Below are positions 43,103 to 52,401 of a stretch of DNA of 64,000 bases, piece after piece; positions within the stretch are counted from its first letter, which is position 1, and each line of letters opens with the position of its first letter. Origin of the DNA: Homoserinibacter sp. GY 40078. GTDB taxonomy: Bacteria > Actinomycetota > Actinomycetes > Actinomycetales > Microbacteriaceae. The notes beneath the pieces are model-generated. The model saw only the letters and a program-made list of their open reading frames with translations, had not been told where the DNA came from and did not search any database. The stretch lies in contig NZ_VRTZ01000001.1 in the NCBI RefSeq assembly GCF_008017545.1, forward strand, positions 1,326,295 through 1,390,294, in the 5' to 3' direction. The position numbers and the translations under genes are program-made.

Positions 43103-44392
43103 GTGGCGACGCAGGTGAATCCCCCCCGTGGCATGCGGGACTTCCTCCCTGCCGAGAAGGCGCGGCGCGACCGCGTGCTCGGCGTGATCCGCGAGACCTA
43201 CCGAGCGCACGGATTCGACGAGATCGAGACGCCCGTGGTCGAGGACTCCGCGCGGCTCAACTCCGGGCTGGGTGGCGACAACGAGAAGCTCGCCTTCGGG
43301 GTGCTGCGTCGGGGCCTCGACGTCGACGACCTGCGCACCGCGGGCAGCGTGCTCGACCTCGTCGACCTCGGCCTGCGCTTCGACCTGACCGTCCCGCTCG
43401 CACGGTTCTATGCGAGCCACCGGGCCGAGCTGCCCGCCGTGTTCCGCTCCATCCAGGTCGCGCCCGTGTGGCGCGCCGAGCGCCCGCAGAGGGGGCGCTA
43501 CCGGCAGTTCGTGCAGTGCGACATCGACATCATCGGCGAGCCGGGGATCCAGGCGGAGGCCGAGCTGCTGGTCGCCTCGCTCGCCGCGATCGACGCGCTG
43601 GGGCTCGAGGGGGCGTCGATCCGGGTCAACGACCGGCGGCTGCTCGTCGGCATGCTCGACGCGCTCGGATTCGCGGCGGATGCGCACGACCAGGTGCTCG
43701 TGACGATCGACAAGCTCGACAAGATCGGCCCCGAGGGTGTGCTCACCGAGCTCACGGAGCGCGGATCCGATCCGGATGCGGTGGGTGCCCTCCGCGATTT
43801 CCTGCTGCGACCGCGGCCGGATGAGGCCCCGGAGTTCGGGGAGGCGGCGATCCTCGACGAGTTGCCCGCCGGTGCGGATCGGGCCGTGGTGGCCGATCTC
43901 GTGGCGCTCGGCGAGGCGGTCGCGGCCGGCCGAGGGGATGCGTCTGCGCCGCTCGCGTTCGATCCCTTCCTCGTGCGGGGCATGGGCTACTACACCGGCC
44001 CGATCTTCGAGTTGGCGCACCCGAGCGTGCCGTATTCGCTCGGCGGCGGTGGGCGCTACGACGGCATGATCGGGCGCTTCCTCGGCATCGAGGTGCCTGC
44101 GACGGGCTTCTCGCTCGGGTTCGAGCGGCTGGTCGACCTCGTTGAGGTTCCGGCGACCGTCGGCGGCGCGGCGGTCGCGCTCGTGCACGACGCGGATGCG
44201 CCGCTCGCGACCCTGCTCGCGTTGCAGTCCGCCTTCGTCGGTCGTGGAGACCGCGCCCGGCTCGTCGCTCGGGCGAAGAACACGAAGACTCAGCTGGCGC
44301 AGCTCGCCGAGCAGGGCTTCACGAGTTTCGCCTTCGTCCGTGCCGACTCCTCCACAGACGCCGACCTCCTCGAGCTGCGCCCGCTCGACTGA
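43103..44392 (+). CDS. hisS: Histidyl-tRNA synthetase
   Basis: A 429-residue class II synthetase that charges tRNA-His. Motif 1 begins near PRGMRDFLPAEKARRDRVL. The ATP/His binding parts are RFDLTVPLARF, APVWRAERPQRGRYRQFVQCD (motif 2, given here in part as WRAERPQRGRYRQF) and the His-specific RGMGYYTGPIFE. Motif 3 is TGFSLGFERL. The anticodon-binding domain occupies the last 100 residues. The start is GTG at 43103 directly after a CAGAAT box. Some actinobacterial hisS genes are similar to this divergent class. It is followed by eno after 83 bp. Confidence 0.94.
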   Translation: MATQVNPPRGMRDFLPAEKARRDRVLGVIRETYRAHGFDEIETPVVEDSARLNSGLGGDNEKLAFGVLRRGLDVDDLRTAGSVLDLVDLGLRFDLTVPLARFYASHRAELPAVFRSIQVAPVWRAERPQRGRYRQFVQCDIDIIGEPGIQAEAELLVASLAAIDALGLEGASIRVNDRRLLVGMLDALGFAADAHDQVLVTIDKLDKIGPEGVLTELTERGSDPDAVGALRDFLLRPRPDEAPEFGEAAILDELPAGADRAVVADLVALGEAVAAGRGDASAPLAFDPFLVRGMGYYTGPIFELAHPSVPYSLGGGGRYDGMIGRFLGIEVPATGFSLGFERLVDLVEVPATVGGAAVALVHDADAPLATLLALQSAFVGRGDRARLVARAKNTKTQLAQLAEQGFTSFAFVRADSSTDADLLELRPLD

Positions 44393-44424
44393 ATCGGGGG
44401 AGGGGCGTCACGCAGAGTCGGTAG

Positions 44425-45750
<1,326 letters not shown>

Positions 45751-45775
45751 CGCGGCCACGTTCAACAGCGCCGGT

Positions 45776-45781
45776 TAGCCT
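45776..45781 (+). promoter_or_regulatory. Candidate -10 box (TAGCCT) for the septum-initiator gene, leaderless arrangement
   Basis: TAGCCT is followed by 6 nt and the GTG at 45788. Confidence 0.5.
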
Positions 45782-45787
45782 GGTCGG

Positions 45788-46336
45788 GTGAGCCCGAAGT
45801 CCCGCACCGAACGCGTTCCCGTCGCGATGGCAGAGCCCTCGCGCGGTGCGTTGTGGTTGCGGAACTTCCGGCTCTCCGGCTTCGCACTCACCGTTCTCCT
45901 GCTGATCGTCGCCGCCCTCGTGGTGCTCGCGCCGCGGTTCAAAACGCTCGTCGAGCAGCGTCAGCAGATCGCGCAGCTCGAGCAGGAGGTGGCGAACGCC
46001 CAGGATCGCCTCGATGAGCTCGACGCGGAGGTTGCCCGGTGGAGCGACCCCGCGTACGTCGAGGCGCAGGCGCGCGACCGGCTCTACTACGTGTTCCCCG
46101 GCGACACGAGCTACCTCGTGATCGACGACGCGGAGGACGCGGCGACAGACGACGACCAGCCGATCAGCGACACCATCCAGTCGACCCAGGTGGACTGGAT
46201 GGACGCGCTGCTCGCATCCGTCTACACGGCGGGGCTGACCGACGCGACGCCGGAGCAGCTCGACAGCCCGACCCAGATCGACAGTCCGGATGAGTCGGGC
46301 GGCTCGGACGAGTCCGGCGACGGAGATGAGGGATGA
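45788..46336 (+). CDS. FtsB/DivIC-family septum formation initiator
   Basis: A 182-residue bitopic membrane protein of the divisome. A cytoplasmic basic N-terminus (1-30) precedes one helix (LSGFALTVLLLIVAALVVLAP, about 31-50, written in part). A coiled coil follows (about 53-85, QRQQIAQLEQEVANAQDRL), then the conserved DPAYVEAQARDRLYYVFPGD segment that binds FtsQ/FtsL partners. The C-terminus is a long acidic, Ser-rich tail (DESGGSDESGDGDEG) typical of actinobacteria. It overlaps the DUF501 gene by 4 bp. Confidence 0.92.
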   Translation: MSPKSRTERVPVAMAEPSRGALWLRNFRLSGFALTVLLLIVAALVVLAPRFKTLVEQRQQIAQLEQEVANAQDRLDELDAEVARWSDPAYVEAQARDRLYYVFPGDTSYLVIDDAEDAATDDDQPISDTIQSTQVDWMDALLASVYTAGLTDATPEQLDSPTQIDSPDESGGSDESGDGDEG

Positions 46337-46851
46337 CCCGACCGCCGTTCGCTCCGCCGACCGAGGCGGAGATCGCCGTGATCTCGGCGCAACTCGGCCG
46401 CCCCGCGCGCGGCGTGCTCGGCGTCGCCGCGCGCTGCGTCTGCGGCAACCCGACCGTCGTGGCGACGAGCCCGCGGCTGCCGGACGGCACCCCGTTCCCC
46501 ACGCTCTACTACCTCTCCCACCCCGGTGCGACCGCGGCGATGTCGACCCTCGAGGCGACCGGCGTGATGACCGAGCTCGCCGCGACACTTGAGGGGGAGG
46601 TCGCCGACGCCTACCGGGCCGCCCACGCCTCCTATCTCGCGGATCGCGAGAGCCTCCTCGAGGTGCCCGAGATCGCCGGCTTCTCGGCCGGGGGGATGCC
46701 CGAGCGGGTCAAGTGCCTGCACGCGCTCGCCGCGCACGCGCTCGCCGCGGGACCCGGGGTCAACCCGATCGGCGATGCCGCACTCGCCCGATCCAGCTGG
46801 TCGCCCGAGCGCTGCACGTGCGCCGAGCCGGGCGCCGCGCTCGAGGACTGA
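46333..46851 (+). CDS. DUF501 family protein
   Basis: A 172-residue protein of unknown function, conserved next to the FtsB-like and eno genes in actinobacteria. Conserved features include CVCGNPTVVAT, the region FPTLYYLSHPG, and GGMPERVKCLHALAAHALA, with His and Cys residues that could bind metal (RCTCAEP near the end also has two Cys). No signal peptide is present. ATG overlaps the TGA of the upstream gene (ATGA), so translation is coupled. In relatives an exopolyphosphatase (ppx) usually follows; here a subtilase follows instead. Confidence 0.9.
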   Translation: MTRPPFAPPTEAEIAVISAQLGRPARGVLGVAARCVCGNPTVVATSPRLPDGTPFPTLYYLSHPGATAAMSTLEATGVMTELAATLEGEVADAYRAAHASYLADRESLLEVPEIAGFSAGGMPERVKCLHALAAHALAAGPGVNPIGDAALARSSWSPERCTCAEPGAALED

Positions 46852-46852
46852 C

Positions 46853-48115
46853 ATGCGGCGTGCGCGTCCGATCGCCGCGCTCGCGGTCGTGCTCGCCGCG
46901 GTCGGTTCCGCCGCGGTCGGCCCGGTCGGCCCCGCATCCGCCGTCCCCACGGCGTCCGGATCCACGGCCGATCTCGTGCGCGAGAACGAGTACTGGCTCG
47001 ACGACTACGGCATCCGCGACGCCTGGCAGACCACCCGCGGCGCAGGGGTGACCATTGCGATCATCGACACGGGGGTCGGCGATCCGCCGGATCTGCAGGG
47101 CGCGATCGCGGGAGGGGCCGACTTCTCGGGCGAGGGCAGTTCCGACGGGCGCACCCCTGTCGGGTCAGACCCCGAGCACGGCACCCTCGTCGCTTCCCTC
47201 GCCGTGGGCCGGGGCACCGGACCCGGTTCCGGGGTGATCGGGTCGGCCCCCGAAGCGCGTGTGCTCGCGATCTCGATCGGATTCGGGGGCGGCGATTCGG
47301 ATGCGCAGATCGCCGATGCGGTGCGCTGGGCCGTCGACAACGGGGCCGACATCATCTCGATGTCGCTCACGCGCAACACCCTCGACTGGCCTCCGAGTTG
47401 GGACGAAGCGTTCCTCTACGCGATGCGCAACGACGTCGTCGTGCTGGCGGCGGCGGGCAACCGCGGGTCCGGTACGACCGAGGTCGGCGCGCCCGCGACG
47501 ATGCCGGGGGTGCTGACCGTCGCCGGGGTCGACCGCGAGGGGAGGGCGAGCGACCTCGCCTCCACTCAAGGGGTCACGATCGGGGTTGCGGCACCCAGTG
47601 AGGACCTCGTGGGCGTCATGCCGGACGGCTCGTACGTCCGCTGGAACGGGACGAGCGGGGCCACACCGATCGTCGCGGGTGTCGTGGCGCTCGTGCGCGC
47701 CGCGCATCCGGAGCTCGACGCCGCGAACGTCATCCAGCGCCTCGTCGCGACGGCGCGTGACGCGGGCGACCCGGGTCCGGATGTCGCCTACGGGTTCGGC
47801 ATCCTCGACGCGGAGGCGGCCGTGACCGCATCCGTGCCCCGGGTCGATGAGAACCCCATGGGCGACCTCGCCGAGTGGATCCGCGTGAACCGCCGTCAGG
47901 ACGCCGAGGGGGCGGGGATCGCGCCGGGCCCGGCGCCGGTCGAGCGATCGGTGCCCGAGGACTCGTTCGACCCGATCGGGGTCCTGCTGCCGAGCCCTCT
48001 GCTGCTCAGCCAGGTCGGCGCTCCGCTCCTCGGAGCCGCGCTCGTGGTGTTCGTCGTGGCGGGTGTGGCCTGGGGGGCCATTGGTCCGTACAGGCGGCGT
48101 TCGCGCAGGCGGTAG
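46853..48115 (+). CDS. Membrane-anchored subtilisin-like serine peptidase (S8, mycosin-like)
   Basis: A 420-residue exported protease. A signal peptide (about 1-32) is followed by the S8 catalytic domain with Asp in AIIDTGV (about 67), His in DPEHGTLVAS (about 105) and Ser in NGTSGATPIVAG (about 268); the oxyanion Asn is in LAAAGNRGSG. A linker (PGPAPVERSVPEDS) leads to a C-terminal helix and basic tail (FVVAGVAWGAIGPYRRRSRRR in part), giving type I anchoring with the active site outside. This matches mycosins of ESX systems in layout, but no ESX genes are near. It starts 1 bp after DUF501, so it is co-transcribed. Confidence 0.9.
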   Translation: MRRARPIAALAVVLAAVGSAAVGPVGPASAVPTASGSTADLVRENEYWLDDYGIRDAWQTTRGAGVTIAIIDTGVGDPPDLQGAIAGGADFSGEGSSDGRTPVGSDPEHGTLVASLAVGRGTGPGSGVIGSAPEARVLAISIGFGGGDSDAQIADAVRWAVDNGADIISMSLTRNTLDWPPSWDEAFLYAMRNDVVVLAAAGNRGSGTTEVGAPATMPGVLTVAGVDREGRASDLASTQGVTIGVAAPSEDLVGVMPDGSYVRWNGTSGATPIVAGVVALVRAAHPELDAANVIQRLVATARDAGDPGPDVAYGFGILDAEAAVTASVPRVDENPMGDLAEWIRVNRRQDAEGAGIAPGPAPVERSVPEDSFDPIGVLLPSPLLLSQVGAPLLGAALVVFVVAGVAWGAIGPYRRRSRRR

Positions 48116-48155
48116 ATTGGACCCGACTTTTTCCAATCGAGGAGAGAACCCCCTG

Positions 48156-49478
48156 GTGCGCAAGATTCTGATCGTCGGCGGCGGCTACGCCGGTCTCTAT
48201 ACCGCTAAGAAGCTCGAGAAGCACCTTCGCCGAGGCGAAGCCGAGGTCACGATGGTCGACCCGCTTCCGTACATGACGTACCAGCCGTTCCTGCCGGAGG
48301 TGGCGGCCGGCTCGATCGAGCCGCGTCACGCGGTCGTCGGCCACCGTCGTCACCTGAAGACCACCAAGGTCGTCACGGCGAAGGTCACGAAGGTCGACCA
48401 CGCGTCGAAGACCGCCGAGATCACGCCCGCCGTCGGCGAGCCGTGGACGGTGGATTACGACACCATCGTGATGACGGCAGGTGCCGTGTCGCGCACTTTC
48501 CCGATCCCGGGGGTCGCCGACCAGGCGATCGGGCTCAAGACGATCGAGGAGGCCGCGTCGATCCGCGACCGCCTCACCGACAACTTCGTGAAGGCGTCGA
48601 ACCTCCCCGCCGGGCCGGAGCGCGACCGTCTGCTGACGGTCGTCGTCGTCGGCGGCGGATTCGCCGGTATCGAGGTCTTCGCGGAGCTGCGCAGCATGGC
48701 GAGCTCGCTCGTCGCGTCGTTCGACACGATCTCGTTCGACGACACGCACTTCCACCTCATCGAGGCGATGGGGCGCATCATGCCCGAGGTGTCGCTCAAG
48801 ACGAGCCACTGGGTGCTCAAGAACCTCGACAAGCGCGGCGCCAAGGTGCACCTCGACACGCAGCTCGCGAGCGCGGTCGACGGCCGCATCGAGCTGTCCA
48901 CGGGCGAGACCTTCGAGTCGGACCTCATCGTCTGGACGGCCGGTGTGATGGCGAACCCCGTGGTGCGCGGCACCGACCTGCCGCTCGAGGAACGCGGACG
49001 GCTTCGCGCGAAGGCCGACCTTCGGATCGTGGATGAGAACGGCGAGGTGGTCCCGGATGCGTGGGCCGCCGGCGATGTCGCTGCGGTTCCGGACCTCACG
49101 GGTGCGGGCGTCGGCGGATTCTGCGTGCCGAACGCGCAGCACGCCGTGCGCCAGGGCAAGCGGCTCGCGAAGAACATCACCGCGGTGATGCGTGACGAGG
49201 CGCCGGTCGACTACTTCCACAAGAACCTCGGTGCGGTCGCGGGCCTCGGCCTCTACGTGGGCGTGTATCAGTGGCGCAAGCTCGCCATCAAGGGCTTCGT
49301 GGCCTGGGTCATGCACCGCGGGTACCACGGCCTGGCGATCCCGTTCTGGGAGCGCAAGATCCGCGTCTTCGGCAACTGGATCCTGAACTTCCTGCTTCGG
49401 CGCGACCTCGTGGGCATCCCCGCCCGCGACGTGCCGCGCGAGGCGTTCGAGACCTTCGCGTCGCGCCCCAAGGCCTAG
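48156..49478 (+). CDS. ndh: Type II NADH:quinone oxidoreductase (NDH-2)
   Basis: A 440-residue FAD enzyme on the inner face of the membrane, passing electrons from NADH to menaquinone without pumping protons. The first nucleotide site is ILIVGGGYAGLYTAKKL (residues 4-20). The second is VVVVGGGFAGIEVFAEL near 165. The FAD-binding end is DAWAAGDVAAVPD. The AQHAVRQGK helix and hydrophobic C-terminus (about 350-430) anchor it. The start is GTG at 48156, with AGGAGAG upstream. A strong hairpin terminator follows at 49489-49522. Confidence 0.94.
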   Translation: MRKILIVGGGYAGLYTAKKLEKHLRRGEAEVTMVDPLPYMTYQPFLPEVAAGSIEPRHAVVGHRRHLKTTKVVTAKVTKVDHASKTAEITPAVGEPWTVDYDTIVMTAGAVSRTFPIPGVADQAIGLKTIEEAASIRDRLTDNFVKASNLPAGPERDRLLTVVVVGGGFAGIEVFAELRSMASSLVASFDTISFDDTHFHLIEAMGRIMPEVSLKTSHWVLKNLDKRGAKVHLDTQLASAVDGRIELSTGETFESDLIVWTAGVMANPVVRGTDLPLEERGRLRAKADLRIVDENGEVVPDAWAAGDVAAVPDLTGAGVGGFCVPNAQHAVRQGKRLAKNITAVMRDEAPVDYFHKNLGAVAGLGLYVGVYQWRKLAIKGFVAWVMHRGYHGLAIPFWERKIRVFGNWILNFLLRRDLVGIPARDVPREAFETFASRPKA

Positions 49479-49488
49479 CGCACGACGA

Positions 49489-49522
49489 AACGGGCCCGGG
49501 CGACGTATCGCCCGGGCCCGTT
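49489..49522. terminator. Strong hairpin terminator after ndh
   Basis: A 15-bp perfect stem, AACGGGCCCGGGCGA (49489-49503) with TCGCCCGGGCCCGTT (49508-49522), and a 4-nt loop CGTA begin 10 bp after the ndh stop. Confidence 0.85.
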
Positions 49523-49554
49523 CGCATGCCCGCCGCCATGTGACCCCCATCCGC

Positions 49555-49611
49555 CGAGATGTCCTTTTTTGCACATCTCGCAAGCCGAGATGTGCAAAAA
49601 AGGACATCTCG
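49555..49611. repeat. Long palindrome, copy 1 (26-bp arms)
   Basis: Arms at 49555-49580 and 49586-49611 are perfect reverse complements, separated by CAAGC. Each arm is itself nearly palindromic: CGAGATG at one end, CATCTCG at the other, with T6/A6 and GCAC/GTGC between. It is followed by CGGG. Together with copies 2 and 3 it forms a local family around the small membrane gene and a tRNA. Confidence 0.9.
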
Positions 49612-49738
49612 CGGGATGAGGTCAGGAGGTGATGTCCACACTGGGTGCCCGCCGGGTTGGCGAGGGCGGATTCTCGCGAGGAGGGGCCCGGCCGTCAAGC
49701 GGGGTGACGCTTTCCGTGTGCCGGTGCATCGTGACGTC

Positions 49739-49999
49739 ATGGACACGAAGCGCGAAGTGAAGAAGGCGGCGGCTGCGACCGACTGGAATCCGGTGACGAT
49801 GCTGCACGACTGGGGACTGCGGTCGAGTCACGCATATAGCGCGGGGTTCCTCTCGATCGGGCTGTCGTTCGTGTCGTGGCTGGTCTCGCGTGGGCGCAAG
49901 GAGCCGCGCGACCAGTCCGACCGCTGGGGTCTGTTCGTCGGCGAGTGGGCGCCGACGTTCTTCGCTCTCGGGATCGCCCTCAAGCACGAGGAGCGCTGA
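49739..49999 (+). CDS. Small conserved membrane protein, function unknown
   Basis: An 86-residue protein starting MDTKREVKKAAAATDWNPVT. One or two hydrophobic segments are visible (SAGFLSIGLSFVSWLVS, about 33-49, and GEWAPTFFALGIALKHEER at the end). Four charged or aromatic motifs (HDWGLRSSHAY, SDRWGLF) suggest a conserved fold, but I know of no characterised member. The ATG at 49739 is chosen because the upstream open frame crosses the palindrome at 49555-49611 and is not credible as coding. The gene lies exactly between palindrome copies 1 and 2. Confidence 0.7.
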   Translation: MDTKREVKKAAAATDWNPVTMLHDWGLRSSHAYSAGFLSIGLSFVSWLVSRGRKEPRDQSDRWGLFVGEWAPTFFALGIALKHEER

Positions 50000-50027
50000 G
50001 CGCTCCCGGTCGTCGCCCCCCATCCGC

Positions 50028-50084
50028 CGAGATGTCCGTTTTTGCACATCTCGCAAGCCGAGATGTGCAAAAAAGGACATCTCG
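50028..50084. repeat. Long palindrome, copy 2 (26-bp arms, one mismatch)
   Basis: Arms at 50028-50053 and 50059-50084 differ from perfect complementarity at one position (CCGTTTTT opposite AAAAAAGG). The 5-bp centre CAAGC is the same as in copy 1. The flanks CATCCGC and CGGGG are also shared. Confidence 0.9.
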
Positions 50085-50154
50085 CGGGGTAAGGGGGTGG
50101 GTCAGCGGCGCTCAGCGGCGCCGGTGATGCACGGCCTGGTGCGCAAGTCGCCAG

Positions 50155-50228
50155 TGCCCTCGCTGGGATTCGAACCCAGACTGAGGCGATTTTAAGTCGC
50201 CTGCCTCTGCCGATTGGGCTACGAGGGC
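50155..50228 (-). tRNA. tRNA-Leu (anticodon TAA), short variable loop
   Basis: On the minus strand the acceptor stem is GCCCTCG/CGAGGGC (50228-50222 with 50162-50156). The anticodon stem GGCGA/TCGCC encloses CTTAAAA, so the anticodon is TAA, which reads the codon UUA. The T arm is CTGGG-TTCGAAT-CCCAG and the discriminator base is A. Total length is 74 nt and the variable loop has only 5 nt (TCAGT). Normal bacterial leucine tRNAs have a long variable arm. The identity rests on the anticodon alone. CCA is not encoded. Confidence 0.8.
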
Positions 50229-50257
50229 GCGCCCCCATTCTCGCCACCCGGGCCCGC

Positions 50258-50314
50258 CGAGATGTCCGTTTTGGCACATTTCGCCGCGCGAAATGTGCCA
50301 AAACGGACATCTCG
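50258..50314. repeat. Long palindrome, copy 3 (26-bp arms, perfect)
   Basis: Arms at 50258-50283 and 50289-50314 are perfect complements around CCGCG. Compared with copies 1 and 2 it has GGCACATTTCG in place of TGCACATCTCG, with matching changes in the other arm, so pairing is preserved although the sequence changed. It ends with CGCGGGAT like copy 1. Confidence 0.9.
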
Positions 50315-50388
50315 CGGGATTGGGGGACAGGGGGACAGGGCGCGGTCGGGCGGATTCACTCGAATGGGGGAGTAGCGGGGGGAGTCGG

Positions 50389-50407
50389 GTGTCTGGGACA
50401 CTTGTCC
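50389..50407. promoter_or_regulatory. Overlapping palindromes, candidate TetR operator
   Basis: GTGTC-TGG-GACAC (50389-50401) overlaps GGACA-CT-TGTCC (50396-50407). The site lies 50 bp before the TetR gene, so autoregulation of the operon is likely. Confidence 0.55.
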
Positions 50408-50456
50408 AACTTCGCGCGGGCCCCGACGCTCACGTGAACAGGATGAGGGGAGTCGC

Positions 50457-51110
50457 GTGGCCCGGATGCCCGCCGCCGAGCGCCGTGTCGCGCTCGCCCG
50501 CGCCGCCCTCGCCGTCGCCGACCGCGACGGGGTCCACGCCGCCACCACCCGCGCGATCGTCGCGGAGGCGGGGATGCCGCTCTCGAGCTTCCACTACGCC
50601 GTCCCGTCGCGCGACGAGCTGCTCCGCGACGTCGTCGCGCTCGTCGTCGAAGGGGAATCCGACGCCGCTCTCGCCGAACTGCTCGCCGGCGCAGATGACG
50701 TGCCCACCGTCCTCCGTCGCACCCTCGGCGCCTACCTCGAGCACGTGCGCACCGCCCCCGGGCGTGAGCAGGCGATGTTCGAGCTCACCCAGTACGCGCT
50801 CCGCACCGCCGAGCTCGCCGACCTTCCCGCCGCCCAGTACGCCCGCTACCACGCGACCGCGGAAGCGCTGCTGACGGCGGCCGAGCAGCACCTCGGCATC
50901 CGCTGGAGTGCTCCGGTCTCCGATCTCGCGCGCCTCGTCGTCACGATCACCGACGGCGTCACCCTCGGCTGGCTCGCGGATCGCGATGACGCAGCCGCCG
51001 ACCGCACCCTCGACCTCGCCACGGCCGCTCTGGCGCCGTTCGCGCACCCCGCCCCCGCCCCTGTCCCCGTCCCATCCGCCCCCCGCACCACACCGCTGGA
51101 GGAAGCATGA
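50457..51110 (+). CDS. TetR-family regulator of the MFS/PLP-enzyme/lactone oxidase operon
   Basis: A 217-residue TetR protein. The helix-turn-helix covers about residues 27-50 (HAATTRAIVAEAGMPLSSFHYAV in part: TTRAIVAEAGMPLSSFHYAV). The C-terminal ligand domain is followed by a Pro-rich tail (PAPAPVPVPSAP). The start is GTG at 50457, with AGGGGAG upstream. Its stop overlaps the MFS start (ATGA), so it heads a four-gene operon. It should sense a substrate of that operon and repress it through the palindromes at 50389-50407. Confidence 0.88.
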   Translation: MARMPAAERRVALARAALAVADRDGVHAATTRAIVAEAGMPLSSFHYAVPSRDELLRDVVALVVEGESDAALAELLAGADDVPTVLRRTLGAYLEHVRTAPGREQAMFELTQYALRTAELADLPAAQYARYHATAEALLTAAEQHLGIRWSAPVSDLARLVVTITDGVTLGWLADRDDAAADRTLDLATAALAPFAHPAPAPVPVPSAPRTTPLEEA

Positions 51111-52396
51111 CCGCACCACGGATCGGCACCACCCCGACCTCGGCAGCCTTCGCCGAACCGCAGCGCGCCGTCTCGGGCGCCTGGGTCACCGCGTTCGCCG
51201 CCGCCTGGCTGGGCGTCTGGATGGCGCAACTCGGCCCCTTCCAGGTGCTGTTGCCCGTGCAGGTCGATACCGAGCTGGGCATTGACGGCGGCGGCGACTG
51301 GACCCAGTCGGTCGTCGCGTTCGGGGTGATCTCCGGCATCGCGGGAGCGTGTGCCATCGTCGCGTTCCCGGTCACCGGCTTCCTCTCCGACCGCACCACC
51401 TCACGCCTCGGTCGCCGGCGTCCGTGGGTCATCGGCGGTGCCGCGCTGTTCGCGCTGTCGCTCGTGGCTCTCGGGCTCGTGCACGGCATCGAGCTCATCG
51501 CCGTGTTCTGGTCGCTCGCGATCGTCGGGTTCTGCGTGCTCGCCTCGGCTCTCACGGCGCTGATCTCGGACCTCGTGCCGGTACGCCAGCGAGGCTTTGT
51601 CTCCGGGTGGATGTCGGCACCGCAGGCGGTCGGCATCATCCTCGGCGTGCTGCTCATCACCGAGGTCTTCGTCAACACGCTCCCCGGGTACCTCGCGATG
51701 GCGATCGGCCTCGTGATCCTTGTCATCCCGATCCTGATCGCCGCCAAGGAGATTCCGATCACGAAGCAGGAGCGGCCCCCGGCCACGGTCGGCGCGCTGC
51801 TGCGCGGAATGTGGATCTCGCCGAGCAAGCACCCCGACTTCGCGTGGACCCTCGCGAGCCGCGTGCTCGTCAACACCGGCAACGCCCTCGGCACCGGTCT
51901 GCTGCTCTACTACCTCGCGTTCGGACTTGAGATCGGCATCGAGGATGCCGAGGATGCCCTGCTTCCGCTCATCGTCGTGTACCTCATCGGCGTCGTCATC
52001 TCGGCACTCGTCGTCGGGTACCTCTCCGACCGGCTCGCCCGCCGCAAGATCTTCGTGATCTGGGGCTCGCTCGCGCAGGCGATCGCGGCGTTCGTGCTCG
52101 TGTTCGTCACGAGCTACGAGGCCACGTTCGTCGCGGGCGGGCTCCTCGGGCTCGGCTACGGCGCGTTCCTCGCCGTCGACCAGGCGCTTGCCACGCAGGT
52201 GCTGCCCGATCCGCACGACCGCGGCAAGGACCTCGGCATCATGAACATCGCGTTCCAGGTCCCGCAGGCGCTCGCGCCGCTGCTCGGTGCCTGGGTCGTC
52301 GCATCGCTCGGCGGATTCCGCGGCCTGTTCATGCTGGCGGCGCTCGCCGCGACGCTCGGCGCGCTCGTGGTCTCGCTCGTGCGGGATGTGAAGTAG
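51107..52396 (+). CDS. MFS transporter
   Basis: A 429-residue transporter with about 12 helices and a hydrophilic N-terminus of 25 residues. MFS motif A is seen as GFLSDRTTSRLGRRRPW, and its counterpart in the second half as GYLSDRLARRKI. The GRRRPW form resembles sugar-cation (GPH/SLC45) symporters. AGGAAG lies just before the ATG at 51107. It is translationally coupled to the TetR gene and precedes an alanine-racemase-fold enzyme and a lactone oxidase. It therefore probably imports, or exports, a sugar lactone, sugar acid or amino compound used by them. Confidence 0.88.
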   Translation: MTAPRIGTTPTSAAFAEPQRAVSGAWVTAFAAAWLGVWMAQLGPFQVLLPVQVDTELGIDGGGDWTQSVVAFGVISGIAGACAIVAFPVTGFLSDRTTSRLGRRRPWVIGGAALFALSLVALGLVHGIELIAVFWSLAIVGFCVLASALTALISDLVPVRQRGFVSGWMSAPQAVGIILGVLLITEVFVNTLPGYLAMAIGLVILVIPILIAAKEIPITKQERPPATVGALLRGMWISPSKHPDFAWTLASRVLVNTGNALGTGLLLYYLAFGLEIGIEDAEDALLPLIVVYLIGVVISALVVGYLSDRLARRKIFVIWGSLAQAIAAFVLVFVTSYEATFVAGGLLGLGYGAFLAVDQALATQVLPDPHDRGKDLGIMNIAFQVPQALAPLLGAWVVASLGGFRGLFMLAALAATLGALVVSLVRDVK

Positions 52397-52401
52397 GCGC
52401 C

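Noticed and set aside
46853-48115. Evidence for an ESX/type VII secretion locus
   Set aside because: The subtilase resembles mycosins only in layout; no EsxA/B, EccC or other ESX component is in the window.
49559-50310. Short open frames starting inside the palindromes (MSFFAHL..., MSVLAHF...)
   Set aside because: The similar N-termini come only from the shared palindrome sequence. The rest of each frame differs and runs antisense or out of frame to other features.
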